Of a stretch of DNA of 64,000 nt, positions 14,001 through 26,300 are shown piece by piece (the stretch's first letter is position 1; each line of letters starts with the position of its first letter). The DNA is taken from positions 2,852,001 through 2,916,000 of the forward strand of contig ML133421.1 of the NCBI GenBank assembly GCA_003864495.1, in the 5' to 3' direction. Below the pieces are notes generated by a model. The model did no database searches. It was not told the DNA's origin and saw nothing but the letters and a program-made list of their open reading frames with translations. A program made the translations under genes and the position numbers. The DNA comes from Nemopilema nomurai (Eukaryota; Cnidaria; Scyphozoa; Rhizostomeae; Rhizostomatidae).

Positions 14001-16096
14001 AGAGCGTTTTCGGGAGAAGGAAGTAAACCAAAGAGCCATGCACCACAAGGACCTCCTTCGTTCGACCCCTTCTTGGGCCTACCTTGGTCCGAAACCCCTT
14101 CCTTCAAGCAACTCAATCAGCCCTTCATTCCAATTCTCAAAGAGCCCCAATCGGCTTCAAACAGCTGCCTTTAATTCATTCAGACTCAAAATACCCACTC
14201 GTGTCTTCTGAAAGTCTTTTCCGGCCTCGAAATGTGCTTGACATTCATGTTAACCAAGGGATGAAATGCTTGCGATAAGTAGACAGATTCATAAAACATT
14301 TAAGTATCAACAAGAAAATTACAGCTTGGATTTTATATCAGATTACATAGAATCAAGTTGTAAATGATGACTGGAAGGCTCCACCTCCGGCCACCCAGAA
14401 TCAAAAACTAGGAAGACGTGTCTCGATAACTGGGTGACTCAAGATAAATCTATGTTCAAAAAACTTTGAACACACTGAAATCGCGCTTGACACGTGCCTT
14501 TTAAACTAATATGGCAAGCAGTTGTTCATCATTCTAAAAAGCTATTAAAAAGAATGCAAGAGAAAGCAACTCGTGGGAAAGAGGATTATAATAACTTTTT
14601 GGCCTATAATCCGCTCCATAGCAAGCATTTGTACTTGATACATTTGTAATTTAGATAAGTGAGCAAATAAGCTAAGAAGCAAGGTGTCAGTATTATTCTG
14701 CTGGTAGCAGATCAAATCAAATATTTTGGAGAATAATTGACCTTCAATCTCTGCTTTAGAAGTCATCTGTCCGCAAATGCCTGCAGCCGGGATTTGTGAA
14801 AGGAAGGCGGGAGGTAGGGCGGTGAAATTAAATGGCGCGCGAGATAGAATGGCCAGCGAAGTGCGCAGGAAGAACTAGTGGGTGGCGCGAAGACGCCCTT
14901 CTGCATCCAGCCAACTTGGTTCAGCGTGCTCGGAAGCAAAGCCCTTCCTTCTGGTGCCTCCAGGGGCTGGTTGGTCACTTCGCAAGTGCTCACGGTGAAA
15001 CGCCATTGTGAAGGATTGCCAGCAGGGCAGTTGTTTCCCACGCCATTTGCAGCACAAGGGGACAAAGGGGGCACGCCCGGGCGATTCTCTGCTTCATGGA
15101 CGGGCCTTCTTAGCAGCAACCTAGTGCGACATTTGCCGTTTTTCATCAAACGTGATTGCATTTTGGGCCGCTAATTTGAATTTGTTGGACTAAGAATTAA
15201 ATTCTATGGGGGACCTGCAATAAAGTAGGTGGGGTGCGCCAAGAGGTCTCTAGGCAAAGGACATGGGTTGTAAGAATGTCGCACAATTTCCGACAAACCA
15301 ATCTAAAAGCCACTTTCCTTGGTTTCACTAGAAACCCGCCTATCTTTGCAGAGCACGTGCTTTAATGTAGACAGAGCCGTTCCAAATGCGTTAACATAAA
15401 CTGAGTCTTGGGGTAGCTAAATTACTGGCTTAAAATCAAGAAATCAGAGTGCAACTTCCTTTTGCCATTTGTGAGGGCGCACGCCTAAGGTTAAGTCTCT
15501 TTTATTTCTCTCATATTTGAAGCAAACTCTGCATGGAATTAGCAAGCGAACATTAGAATTTATAACGAAAAGCTCACATTCTATTTGCTATGCCAGAAGA
15601 ATTGAAATTACCACAAGAAGCAAGACTTGACCTTTAAAGCGTGATTCGTGCTACCCTTCGGAGTAGTGCTAGCCAACAATGGGCGAACCCCTTTCTCCGG
15701 ACTAAATGCAATATAACATGAAATGTTTCAAGGTAAATTGAACAGCATCTATAAATGCAATGTTCATAGAAATTCTGGTATAAGGGGCTTCTATTCATCT
15801 AAAGCTATCATAGCCAATAACTTGTAACTGTGCAATTTTAAAGCTCATATCGCAAGTAACCGATCATCATTTAAGCTTGGCATTGAGTACCGCCTTTTTT
15901 AAATTTTAACAGAAGGTAGTTGCAAATGTAAGCAGTCTGTTTATCCAAGTTTAATGAAATAGTGAGTCTCTATTCAAATCTTTACAGAAGTTGGAAACAT
16001 TGTAAAATGTGCTCATTGGTGTTGCAAAATATGAATTTGATAAATATCATACAAGAAGAATCGAATTTAACAAATAGGTACCTGAACTGAGGCCAT
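11070..16096 (-). CDS. BOLL: Boule/DAZ-family RNA-binding protein (3' exon(s) not found)
   Basis: DAZ/Boule proteins are cytoplasmic germ-cell translation regulators that bind 3'UTRs through one RRM. Exons (minus): 16082-16096, 13753-13845, 13415-13509, 12962-13016, 12703-12759, 12446-12485, 11685-11785, 11355-11405, 11070-11132; 190 aa so far, phases consistent throughout. Exon 1 encodes only five residues, MASVQ, from an ATG in AAGATGG context. The RRM spans residues about 24-105: RNP2 is RIFLGGI, followed by FGTVKDVRIVTD, and RNP1 is KGYGFVTFE split across exons 3 and 4. It ends with the basic KGKRLRIRKAVRR segment that matches the Boule end of RRM. The C-terminal part is Pro/Gln/Tyr-rich (PVCYVNPG, QQYNWPIYQ), as expected. 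Exon 9 ends on a GTTAGT donor, so at least one more exon lies at lower coordinates. Boule, not vertebrate DAZL, is the likely orthologue. Confidence 0.88.
11960..12310. repeat. Dispersed repeat relic, copy 1
   Basis: Lies in boule intron 6 (11786-12445). The left part (AGAGTATGCAAACGTC, CTGACCGAATAAATAGCCAG) matches a second copy near 39.4 kb. The right part (AAAACACTAGAGGGTGAT, TTGGTTATAATTGATCAATC, ACTCTTTCTGTCTACAA) matches a third copy at 62.13-62.31 kb. No coding capacity or clean termini seen, so the class is unknown. Confidence 0.7.
12551..12688. repeat. 68-bp direct tandem duplication in boule intron 5
   Basis: Two nearly identical 68-bp copies (12551-12618 and 12619-12688) share GCCTGAACGAAAATCTGATT and CTTCCATGATTTTTGTGAAA. 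They fill most of the 217-bp intron 12486-12702 and stop 14 nt inside the 5' splice site of exon 5. Confidence 0.9.
13846..16081 (-). other. Boule-like gene intron 1
   Basis: 2.2 kb intron between the MASVQ exon and the first RRM exon. It contains a GC-rich block (about 14760-15180) unlike the AT-rich surroundings, open in several frames on both strands but without a recognisable protein. Nothing else is identifiable. Confidence 0.55.
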
Positions 16097-19000
16097 CTTA
16101 AGCGAAACCTTGCCAAGAATGTTTGCTTTTCTGTCTCACCTCCTGCAGATTTTCTCAACTGGCCTTCAACTTGACCTGCGTCTCTTTATCAAATCATCCA
16201 ACTCAAAAACTTTCTTTTCCACTTGAAACTGACACCAGGTCCATTGTCGCAGTCCCCAAGAGAGACACTTCCTGCGCGCATCTTGCCTATTTCACCTTAT
16301 TTACTCCACTGGCCGGCCAGAAAATGGAGACCTGGCCACTCAGATTTAGCAACCCAAAGCCTCGAGGCCGTCAGCTACCTTAAAGAAGTATTGTTACAAC
16401 CATTGTCAATCCAATCTAAAATTATAATTAGGTGAATTCCGCATAATATAAGTGGGAAAGAGATGCTATGTTTTGCCAAAATGACTGAAATGGTCCTCTA
16501 TTGCTGTGTACGCATGTGTGCACTGTGTACAAGCATGTATGTCAGGTGTAATGTTTGTTACTAAAGGTTTGGAAAATGGCTCTGAATGTTAAATAGCTTC
16601 CTTACCTATGCTTTCCAAAATCATTAAGCTTCTTTGAAACGCAGAATTACTTTTGATTAATGATGCGGTACCAAAGTGAATAAACCTGAAGATGCCTTAC
16701 CTTTGAAGGGTAGGCTGGAAAGAAAGAACATGGCAAATACCGTTAATGTCAGCAGCGGCAAGAAAAAATTTGAGGACTCTAGGCATTAACACTTGTTTTG
16801 AATATTAAATTCAATGTTTAGAAGTTAAATATTTAGAAGTTCTCCAGCGAAATATAAATTAAAAGGGATGAGGTCTGCAGGAGGTAATGCATCGAAAAGG
16901 GATAAATGATCTTGGATTTGTTCTGTTTTGCGAAATCATGGAAACTGACAGAATCTTGATGACTAAAAGTTCTTCATAGAAGCATGTACGTATTCATAAA
17001 TCGTGGATGCTTTTTTGGATGAACGATGTGGTTCAAAAGCAACAATGTAAGCTGGTAAGCAACCGCATAATTTAATGACTAGATTCAAAACATTTGCCGC
17101 TCATGGGCCTGGTTCTATCTTTGCGGTTGCCAAAATAAGATTGCCAGAAAAACCGGTAGCGAAAGAAATTTTAAGCTATCACAGCTTGCCGTTGCGAAAC
17201 TGTTGCATTTGCTGAGGTAATATGAGTGATGATGTAAACTAAAGAGCGCGTGTAGTTTTGAATTTTCTGGTCTTTTATTACATTGCATCTAATAACAATG
17301 CATGGTATGGTCTTAGCATGTTTTGGCCCGTTGCTACAGTCAATAGAAATGTAATGAAAGGCTAACTGAACCGGCCTATAGCTTGTCGCTTATTCACGGA
17401 GACCCCCCCCCCCTCCCTCTTCATATGACTATTAGCTTATATATGGCGATTTATTTACTAAATCAAGGAGTTAGGCCTCAAAGGTGGCATCAACTGCTAC
17501 AGGCGAGACTTCAGGCTAGGAGACCGGAGCAGAAAGCCGCTCTGCAGTTGCAACTGGGAAATGCATTGCGGCCACGCGAGGGCATACACCAGACTTGATG
17601 TGAATTCCCTAGATGACATTTCTTGAAATTAAAAATAACCAAAATTGTCAAAACAACTTTCGAGAATTATCAAGAGATGAAATTGATTACTTGTTTTTTC
17701 GTTGACGAGGACTGGCCATTTGGCTGGTTCGTTCGAACATAAAGTCGCAACACGAGCGACTTATTTGTACAAAATGACCATATTTGCCAAGTCAGGTGGG
17801 AAGAGGCTGGCAATTGTGAACTCAGTTCTCTTTGGATCGTCGACGAAAGTTCTGGCAAAGTTGAGCTATAAGTTTCATTTGTAAATTTAAGACTAATAAA
17901 ACGCAACTATCTGAGTTGAATTAAACAATGCATAGGGCCGTGGACTGGGCCAAACGATACTTTCCTATTCAAGGAGTCGGTGCTTTTCAAACAGGTGGAT
18001 GACTATGCAATGCAGTTAAACGAAATGCAGCAGCTGATGGTGATGATAATCCGTTTCTTGGGTGTATAAGGTAGCCGGGCTGAAATCTGTGGGCCCTATC
18101 GGAAGCTTTAAAAATGTATCTGTTGACTCTTGTTGGGCGCTATGTTGTTCCCACCACGGGGCCTTAATGGTCTAATCAGGTTGATGATGACCTGTATCGT
18201 TATAATTGTTATCAAATTTATAATAATTATTATCACTGATAATGGCTAGTAATGGTGATGTTAATATTCATCCGCAGCTAGAACCGTTGCTGTTACACCC
18301 TTGTTAATAATTTACGCTGATAGTTTTGCCTAGCTTTTGAACAGGTTTCTTTTGAAAAAGACAAAGCTCTTGCACGAAGAAACCAACTTCATAGAGCTGC
18401 AAACCACTACCATGTGTAAATATGATAAAGGTTTTGACGATGATTGAATAGAATGATCATTACTTTGCGAATGTAATCTTCTGTTCTTCGATATTTCGAC
18501 ACATGGTTTTTTATTGGCACGTTGAGCACGGATGCAAGCGATTTCTCATCTTGGTGAATGGCGAGAGTAATTATTAGCACTGTAATTATCTTATGAAAGG
18601 TTATCAAATGCTTATACAACAATTTTGTAACGTAAAGTCGGGGTCATGGAAGGGTTGATTATAAGGGTTGATTAGAAGGGGAACATTCTTACGATTAGGC
18701 TGAATTAGAGACATTATTATGCACAGGGGCTGGTTATAGCTTGCCGTCAGTTCAAGTCTACATTAAGCAATTCATTCGGGGAAAGTTGTTTATCGAAAAG
18801 CTTGAATGAAAGAGTAGATTAGGACAGCACTATCATTATTGTGTTTTCTCGAACGGTGGCTGCAGTGATCAAGTCTGAAACAACGGTGATGCTGATATCA
18901 CTAGAGGAAGTGCTGAAACACATCATTTCGACAATTTAGTCCCGGTGCATAATCAATTTTTGGAAAAAAATAAAATTATGAAAAGAATGTGCTTACTATG

Positions 19001-19156
19001 GTGAAGGCCGATGACGCTGTTGAAGTAGCAAAATGGCGAACACTTTAGGAAACAATCTGGCAAATAACGTTATTTGGACCTCATAAGCAAACCACCAGAA
19101 AACATGGTGTACCTTACCTGTACCTGGTAAACTCTAAGCAATTTGAATTTCGCCAG

Positions 19157-19333
19157 AATACCTGCTTGGTCAAGAAGACTTGCAGAACTTCGAACAGTTC
19201 AAACGGGTGATTTCAGGTAAGCATTCTGAAAACGTCCATCCTACGCTAACAAATCACAAATCTGGACACAACCTTAATCCTGTGATTTTCCTCTTTCAGG
19301 TATTTGCATTCTCATGAGCAATGGAGCCCTTGA
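19157..19333 (+). pseudogene. Orphan exon pair, possible gene fragment
   Basis: Acceptor CGCCAG at 19156, 60 nt open, then donor AG|GTAAGC after 19216. An 83-nt gap follows, then acceptor CTCTTTCAG at 19299 and a second open stretch that ends at TGA 19331-19333. The two join in frame to read GDFRYLHSHEQW across the junction. No upstream exon with a start and no family match, so this may be a decayed fragment or chance. Confidence 0.25.
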
Positions 19334-20270
19334 GACACGGTACTTATTTAATTCTATTATGAGGATTATTAGGCACGAAATTCCAGCGTGGTTTTGACTG
19401 AGGTGTCCGTTCCAATGCTGTCAATCGTGTTCCTGGCTGCCTCGATAGCAAAAAACAGTTCAAGTTTTCTAAAAGAACAGTTTGGTGATATCATGCAAAT
19501 GTTACATCAATTTTCCTAGCACCCTAGTTTACACCAAGCACCATGCTTCTAGGAAAACATTAAAGTTTCTATGCTACCTATGCAATATAGCTAGATTGTT
19601 CCATTTGGTCGATTAATAAAGGAACCAGTAAAAAAATACTCAATCACATATTAAAGTTGGTGCTAAATAGGTTGAAGAAAATTTCGGTTGAAGAAGGAGA
19701 GCACAGTGGCCGTACACTCGCTTGCATCAAATCTTTCCAGTTTAAGTTCAAACAAGTTAACTTGACAAAGGCCTGAGGGCATCCTTCTTAGTGCAACCTA
19801 CTTTGCCTTGTTTTACGTTATTCTACTTTACATTTCAATTCAGATTCCTGCACTTCACTTTGTTCTATATTAGTTCCCCTTCAAAGTTTCCTAAATTTAG
19901 CTGGAACACAAAAACGCAACAAGGTGCTGATGCACATACAAGAATAGTCTTTTCTCGAAACAAGAACTGAATCGAATTGAAGGCCTTAAACACACTGAAC
20001 TACGATTTGTTTTCGATGATACAAATGAAAAGTCAGTTCAATTATCACATGCAAAAGAAAATTCCAAAAAGGTACGCAGCTCTAAATTCTGACTAAATTC
20101 TTAATAAACATTAAGAAACGATAGCCGTATATTGTCATTCTTAAGATGAAATTTTTAATTTCTAACAGCCATAAAAGATAAAACTATGGATCAAAAGAAA
20201 ACTAAGGATCATAAAAGGTTTTTTAAACAAATCGATTGACAGTCTTTACATAAAAGTGGGAGTTTGCGAG

Positions 20271-20276
20271 TTTATT
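20271..20276 (-). terminator. Importin-9 polyadenylation signal
   Basis: AATAAA on the minus strand, 34 nt past the importin-9 stop codon at 20311-20313. Spacing is as expected for a short 3'UTR. Confidence 0.6.
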
Positions 20277-20310
20277 AATATGAAATAAAATACGCTAATT
20301 TGACACTAAC

Positions 20311-23300
20311 CTAAGTTCTAAGAAATCCAGCTTTCACTAAACTTTGTTTCTCCAGATCGTTCAAATGAGTTATCATGTCCATGTAGTAAGACTGGTGACT
20401 GAGCTCTTGAATAAAGTTGCTTAAATAGAGCTGAAAATGGAAATAAGATCAAAGTGGTAAAACAGAATACTCCCTATGGCTGCTTGAAAAGGATTTTTAA
20501 GGTGTGTTACGTTCTACAACGATCTGGTTGTCCGCTAAAAAATGAAAACTCACTTAAAGAGTAAAAGTTTTTCTGACATGTCAAAGATAAAAAGGAATCA
20601 AAACATAGTTATTTAACCTGTATAAAACGTTAGTAGAAAAGTAGAAAATGTCTATCTTTACAAATATAACTTCAAATATAAAATATTAGAGTGAAAAGTT
20701 ACCCCACCTTCATATTTGTGTCATTAATAGAATCATCTTTGATGTCAGGATCATCATCAGTCTCAAAGTCATCGTCTCCAATATCAAACCCTGAAGAAAT
20801 ATTTACCATCAACCAAAAGAACGTTTTGACAAAGGTTCAAGTGTTGCCTACCAAGTAATGCAGGCATAGTGAGAGACTGGGCACGAATATAGAAGGCGGC
20901 TACTGAGTGTAGAATATTCAGAAGGTTTGTGTGGATCAAATCATACTTTCTGCTCGTAGCCACAATTCGACACCGGCAGTGTTTTCATAGGCGTTTATAA
21001 ACAGTCAGGAAGAAATTAAATTTAAAAATTTATAATACTTGCGACACAAACATTTACACAAACGGTAAATAATGTAAGGCAGGGTTTGACTTAGGTTCGG
21101 TATCAGATAGTCACAACCAAGCAAGGAAAATAAGGCGGATCTTTACCCGGGTAATCCGAAGAAGCTGCGAACATAGCCTCTATTACGTTCTGAATTGTCA
21201 TCTCCTTTGGTGATAGATTATCATTTTCATCGTCGACGTCCTCCCATTCTTCGTCCTATATTAAAATGCAGCAATGTACTGTTAAAACAAAGAGTTGCAC
21301 TCCTTAAGGAACGAAATTTCGAGAGAAAACATCCTTCCAATCAATTTTTAAGTTTGTACGATAACTTGGTACCAAGTTATAACTTTGTAGTTTATACACC
21401 TGATTGGATTCTGCCGCTGAAGATTGAAAAATGTTTATGTAAGCTTCTCTGCTTTTTACTGACCGTTACGGCATCAAGCTATCTTGGCTTCCATTTCATT
21501 TGGTTTTTCCATCTTGCTGCAGTTTACCGGAATATAACATTGTAAATGTCACCCAAAATAAGCTAAGGGCCAGACAACCGAGCATCTTTTCCTCTTTTTC
21601 ACGCCAGCGTAGAATCAAGTTTTGTTTGTATCCTAATTGTTTTCAAGATGATCGAAGTTGATGATCAAAAGATGGTGATTATTAAGATTAAAAATGGCCC
21701 AATTGCAACAAACAAGAGAAAAAATTTTGCAGGCAGAAGGGCACCTCGTCATCATCTTCATCTTCATTGTCCGCGACAAGTTCATTTTTCTCAATTTCAC
21801 TCCCGAGTTCATTGACAATCAACTTGAAAATCTTAATTCCTACGGGTATCATCATGAACTCCTTTGTCCCTGATAACAAATAGAAATTGACCTAAAAGCC
21901 GTGTTCATTTGGGAGCCAAGCAATCAGAAAAATGGAATATTCATTAATTCAAAGGGTATGTTCCTTCAGGAGAAGATGATGCATAAGATGAGTCGCAGAT
22001 TTAACCTGTAGATAAAGTCAAATGATAGCTAAATGAAAAAAAGGAAACGAATTTTGATACGTTGTGAAGATCTTGATTAAAAGGTACCTGTTTTACTTTT
22101 TGATCTTGTTTGTATCCCTAGAATTCAAAAGCATGGAACTCATAAAAATACTACGCAATCGTTCTTACTTTAGACTGGTGTTCTGAGGATGAAGGAGAAG
22201 CAAACAATCGTCTGTTATAATGGGACAAACCTTTATCTGTAATGACAGGATCTCCAGGGACAATAATCTCTTGAAATCGCTGATCACCACTGTTGAGGGC
22301 ATGTTGTAAAACTTTGCACAGAGCGTCACAACTGCAAAAAGGACCAATTACAGCATTATAGCTTCATATCATTGAAAGGGTAAATAAAGAGACAACCTTC
22401 GCATGCAGAGCTAAAATAGAATCCCTTAAAATCTATCAAATCACAAGATGCACAGTTTGCAAAGTATCAGGTAATATAAGTGAATCTCGAACTGGCTTAA
22501 CTTTTTCCCAAAGGCCCTGCAAGCAGTGTACAGTTACCTTGCTTTCCTTTCGTATGCACCGTAAAACGTATTCTGTCGACTGCACCATTCCGTCAAGACG
22601 TAGTCTAACGCCGCTTTGCCCGTTGGGCCTGGGACGAGGCTGAGGAACTCGAGCGTCACTTCCAGCTGGAACCGGATGAGTTGTATAAAGACCATTAGAA
22701 GAGACTGCAAGACAGAAGTGTAGTGATGGACATTAGGCTGGAAACTAGAAGGTAAAACTGGATAATCAAGGAGCGGACCATGAAGGTCCGTGGCAGTAGG
22801 ACATCACTGCTGAAATTAGACAAGCACATGACACCCTGATCACACACAGGTCCACACAAGTGCCCTAAAAGGCCACGAAAAGAAGAGTAGGGCTAAAGAT
22901 TACTTTAATCTACCTGAACAACGTTGAGCGCATCAGATTGCTGCAATTTGCTGAGAACTGCTCTAAGGATCATTTGCAGACTATCCCCAAGTCTTGCACC
23001 GGCCTGCAACAGAAGGTTGACATGCAACATTCCACAACTGCTCCTATTACGATCAACGCTCAGTTTAGCTCATGCGACTGGAAATGTAACAAATTTTCGT
23101 GCAAGAGCTGACCACAACATTCAAAACAACTCTCAAAATGATATAACTTTGTTTATTTTGCTCAACGAACGAACAAAATCAAAAATAAATAACCACTTCC
23201 TCTTGTTCATTACCTATTATTGAAAAACTTTTCTAATAATTTCCCAATTTATCGGTATCCTCTATCAATGGACAGATTTCCATTAAAGTGTTTGTTCGTG

Positions 23301-26300
23301 TCTAAGTAATGCAGCCTCGAATCGTCAATTGCCAAATAATCATCATAAGGCCACAACAACAACAACTGCGAAAGTGGTCGCTACCTTGATGACTAGGCTG
23401 TTTATGAGTCTGCCAACAAACACGGCACTGTTCTGTTGCAGACGGGGGTCTAGCAGATGCGTCACTACTTTCAAGACGTACTCCAGCCCGGAAACGCCAG
23501 TTGGATCACACCTGCAAAGAAACCAGTTTATTGTCTAGCAGCTCGATAACCAGATCAACAGCACATTATGCGGGGCTTTAAAGTGAATTCACGGAGTTAA
23601 GGTGGCATCATATTCTTGAATTTTATGGCAATAAAACATCTTACAGAAGTTGATCATTATGTCTAATAATCGATACGATATTTGTTAGTAAATTTAATTG
23701 AGGAAAGTGGGCCAAGGATGGCTTCAATCTAATTCAGTCAAGCAGAGAAACCGGTTTTATAGCATAAACCAAAGCCGAGCCAACCAACACCCCCCTCCCT
23801 CACCCCCCTCATCGTCCTTGGATAATGTATTGCTGTAAACACCTAGTTTAATTTCGATTAACCATTTTACTTTGTGCAAACGTTGTGATAGAAAAACGTT
23901 TGTGGCATACCAAGCTAAGACTTGGTCAACTGCACTGGATACGAAGGCACGAATGCATTCTCCTCCACTCTAGAAAAAGTAATACGATAAGATTTCATAT
24001 GAAGAAAACCAGAAAAATTGTGTCAGTTGAGGTTGAACAAGACGTTGGTTGAAGGAATGCCAATGCAAACATGAGGTCCTTCTAAACTAAGTAACAAGTG
24101 TAAAAAAGAAATACAGCAAAATGAATATTGCAAAAGAAAAAGAATTTTTGTCGAACAACGAAACGCAACTAAGAAATATTATTCAAAACAGTTTTATGCT
24201 CAATGAAAAAAACAAATCACAACTCAAACTTTCTTTAGAAGCCAACAGAACCAACAGTTTGAGAATTAAAACTTGGATTAAACTCTATGCGTTCAATTGA
24301 TTTTGGATTATGGTAGGTGTGTGGTTTTTAAATTGTATTGCCTTGCGTAGAGCATATGGCTTAGGTTTGGCATGGATTATGGCCTTTGTAAATGGCTTTA
24401 GATTTGCATTTTGTCTTTGGAAGAGCATATGGTTACATTTTGCTTGCATTATTGACGAAGTTAATGGTCTGATATTTGCATTTCGTTTTGGGTAGAGAAT
24501 ATCGTTTAGATTTGGCTCGTGCTTTTGATCCTGCAAAGAACTCTGGTTTCAACTTTATTTTAGTGATCAACTTGGCTTCTTGGTTAAACGTTACATGGTT
24601 CTCGGCCCTACGCTAGGATTATTGCATTTGACAGTCAATTAAGCTAGGCTTGTGATTCGCGTTGGGCTTACCTGCACCACTGCGTAGTCCTCTGATCGCA
24701 CGATGCACTGCGTTATAGCAGGGAAAGTTCTCGAAATCAACAAATCTGGCAACGGCCTGACGCTTTGGCGAATTATTTCGACCAAAATGTCTAGGGTGGG
24801 CTACAAAGGAAAAAAGGAAGTCGTTAAGGATAACCTTTGATCATAAGACTGACAGTGCATTGCGATTGACTTTCCTTGTAAATGCGGCTTTTTCATTGGA
24901 TGGCAGCATTGGTCAGGATACAGTGGCATCAGATCTTTCCAAGTTTAGAAAAAAGTACAATACACTAGATAGAAAAATTCGTTTTCATATACAGTGAAGA
25001 GAATAAGAAAGCCCGTGTATAAATATTTAGCAGCCCCGAAAATTTCAACTGCATCAATGACGAAAGAAGAGTAATTGTTGCAAACATACAGACACAAGTG
25101 CAAATGGAACTTTGTCGGCTGGAGCCTCGATGACACTGTTCAACATTGGCACCGTCTTCTCGAGCAAAATCTTTGAACAAGAAAGAAACGAAAAGGCCGA
25201 AGATGAAATAATGTTGCAGGTTATTCAGACCTTAAACTTAACACAAATAGAAATTTTACTTAACATAAATATGCTTTTCAGATTTGGCAATATGTTAGCG
25301 ACCTCAAATAAATGTAACAGCTGACAAAAACATTATTCCCGAGTATACTCTAGCATTGACAAACGGACAGAAAATATTCTGACAGGGGGAAAACGGAGAC
25401 GGACCCATTTACCTGATAGCACCCCTGGTTGGGAGCCAAAGTTCCAAAAATTTCGCCAAGGACAGAATTTAGATGAACATCTGAAACAAAAATGCCATAG
25501 GTGAGACTGAATGACTACTCCTCATTGGTTCATTTTATGCGTAGTTGAACACCCTGTGACAATTTTGGTAGTGATTGCATATTGTTTTTGGAACAAATAC
25601 GCACATCATTTACCGTTCTAACTACAATCAAGAGATTCAGAATAAGCATGAAGATATACGGTTTACCTGAGCCGAATTTCAGAAACAAGGCATTCAGTAA
25701 CGGAATGACATCGCTCGTGGAAACAAAGCTGGCAGTGAAGTCGATATTCATCTTAGGAGAGACAGACGATTAGATTAGGTGATTAAAATAGCTTTAAATC
25801 AATCAATCAATCATGGAATAAATGACAAATTAATGCAACAAATAGAAGAGAAACAAGTATAATGGTTTAGAACATGACTATACAAATATTAAAGAAAAAA
25901 AATGATTGCTGATTGATTTCATATCTTTGGCAAGGCAACAATAACAAAAACAAAATACTTAGCAATAATTTAACAATATTTTGGGGGTAATAAACTCTTG
26001 TACGAAAAAATTAAGACAAAACTTGGAGCCTTAGGGTGTTGAGATGAAGACCGTTAAACTTCAAATTGAAAGGACAAACAATATATGCAGAGAGAAACGG
26101 CTCATTTAACCTCGTGGATTCTTCGTACCAGGTTTCAACCATGAATTCACTGATTGGCCAAAACAAAAGCTAGGCCATTGCCCCGTCCCCAAGCATAAAC
26201 AGGGTACGTGAAATGCATACGAGGTCAATTGCATAATTACCGAAAGAGCAATACTCAATGTCTCGAGTGTCAACGCGAGGGCGTTTTCTGTCACGTGCGT

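Larger units (their letters stand above)
16097..20310. other. Intergenic region between boule and importin-9
   Basis: Upstream flank of the boule start and downstream flank of importin-9. No confident gene. An exon-like pair on the plus strand (19157-19216 and 19300-19333) is listed separately. A C-rich run sits at about 17401-17417. The rest shows nothing recognisable. Confidence 0.5.

Noticed and set aside
13831..14278. Plus-strand open frames over boule exon 2 and intron 1
   Set aside because: They are antisense to a confirmed RRM exon and run on into the intron without splice logic.
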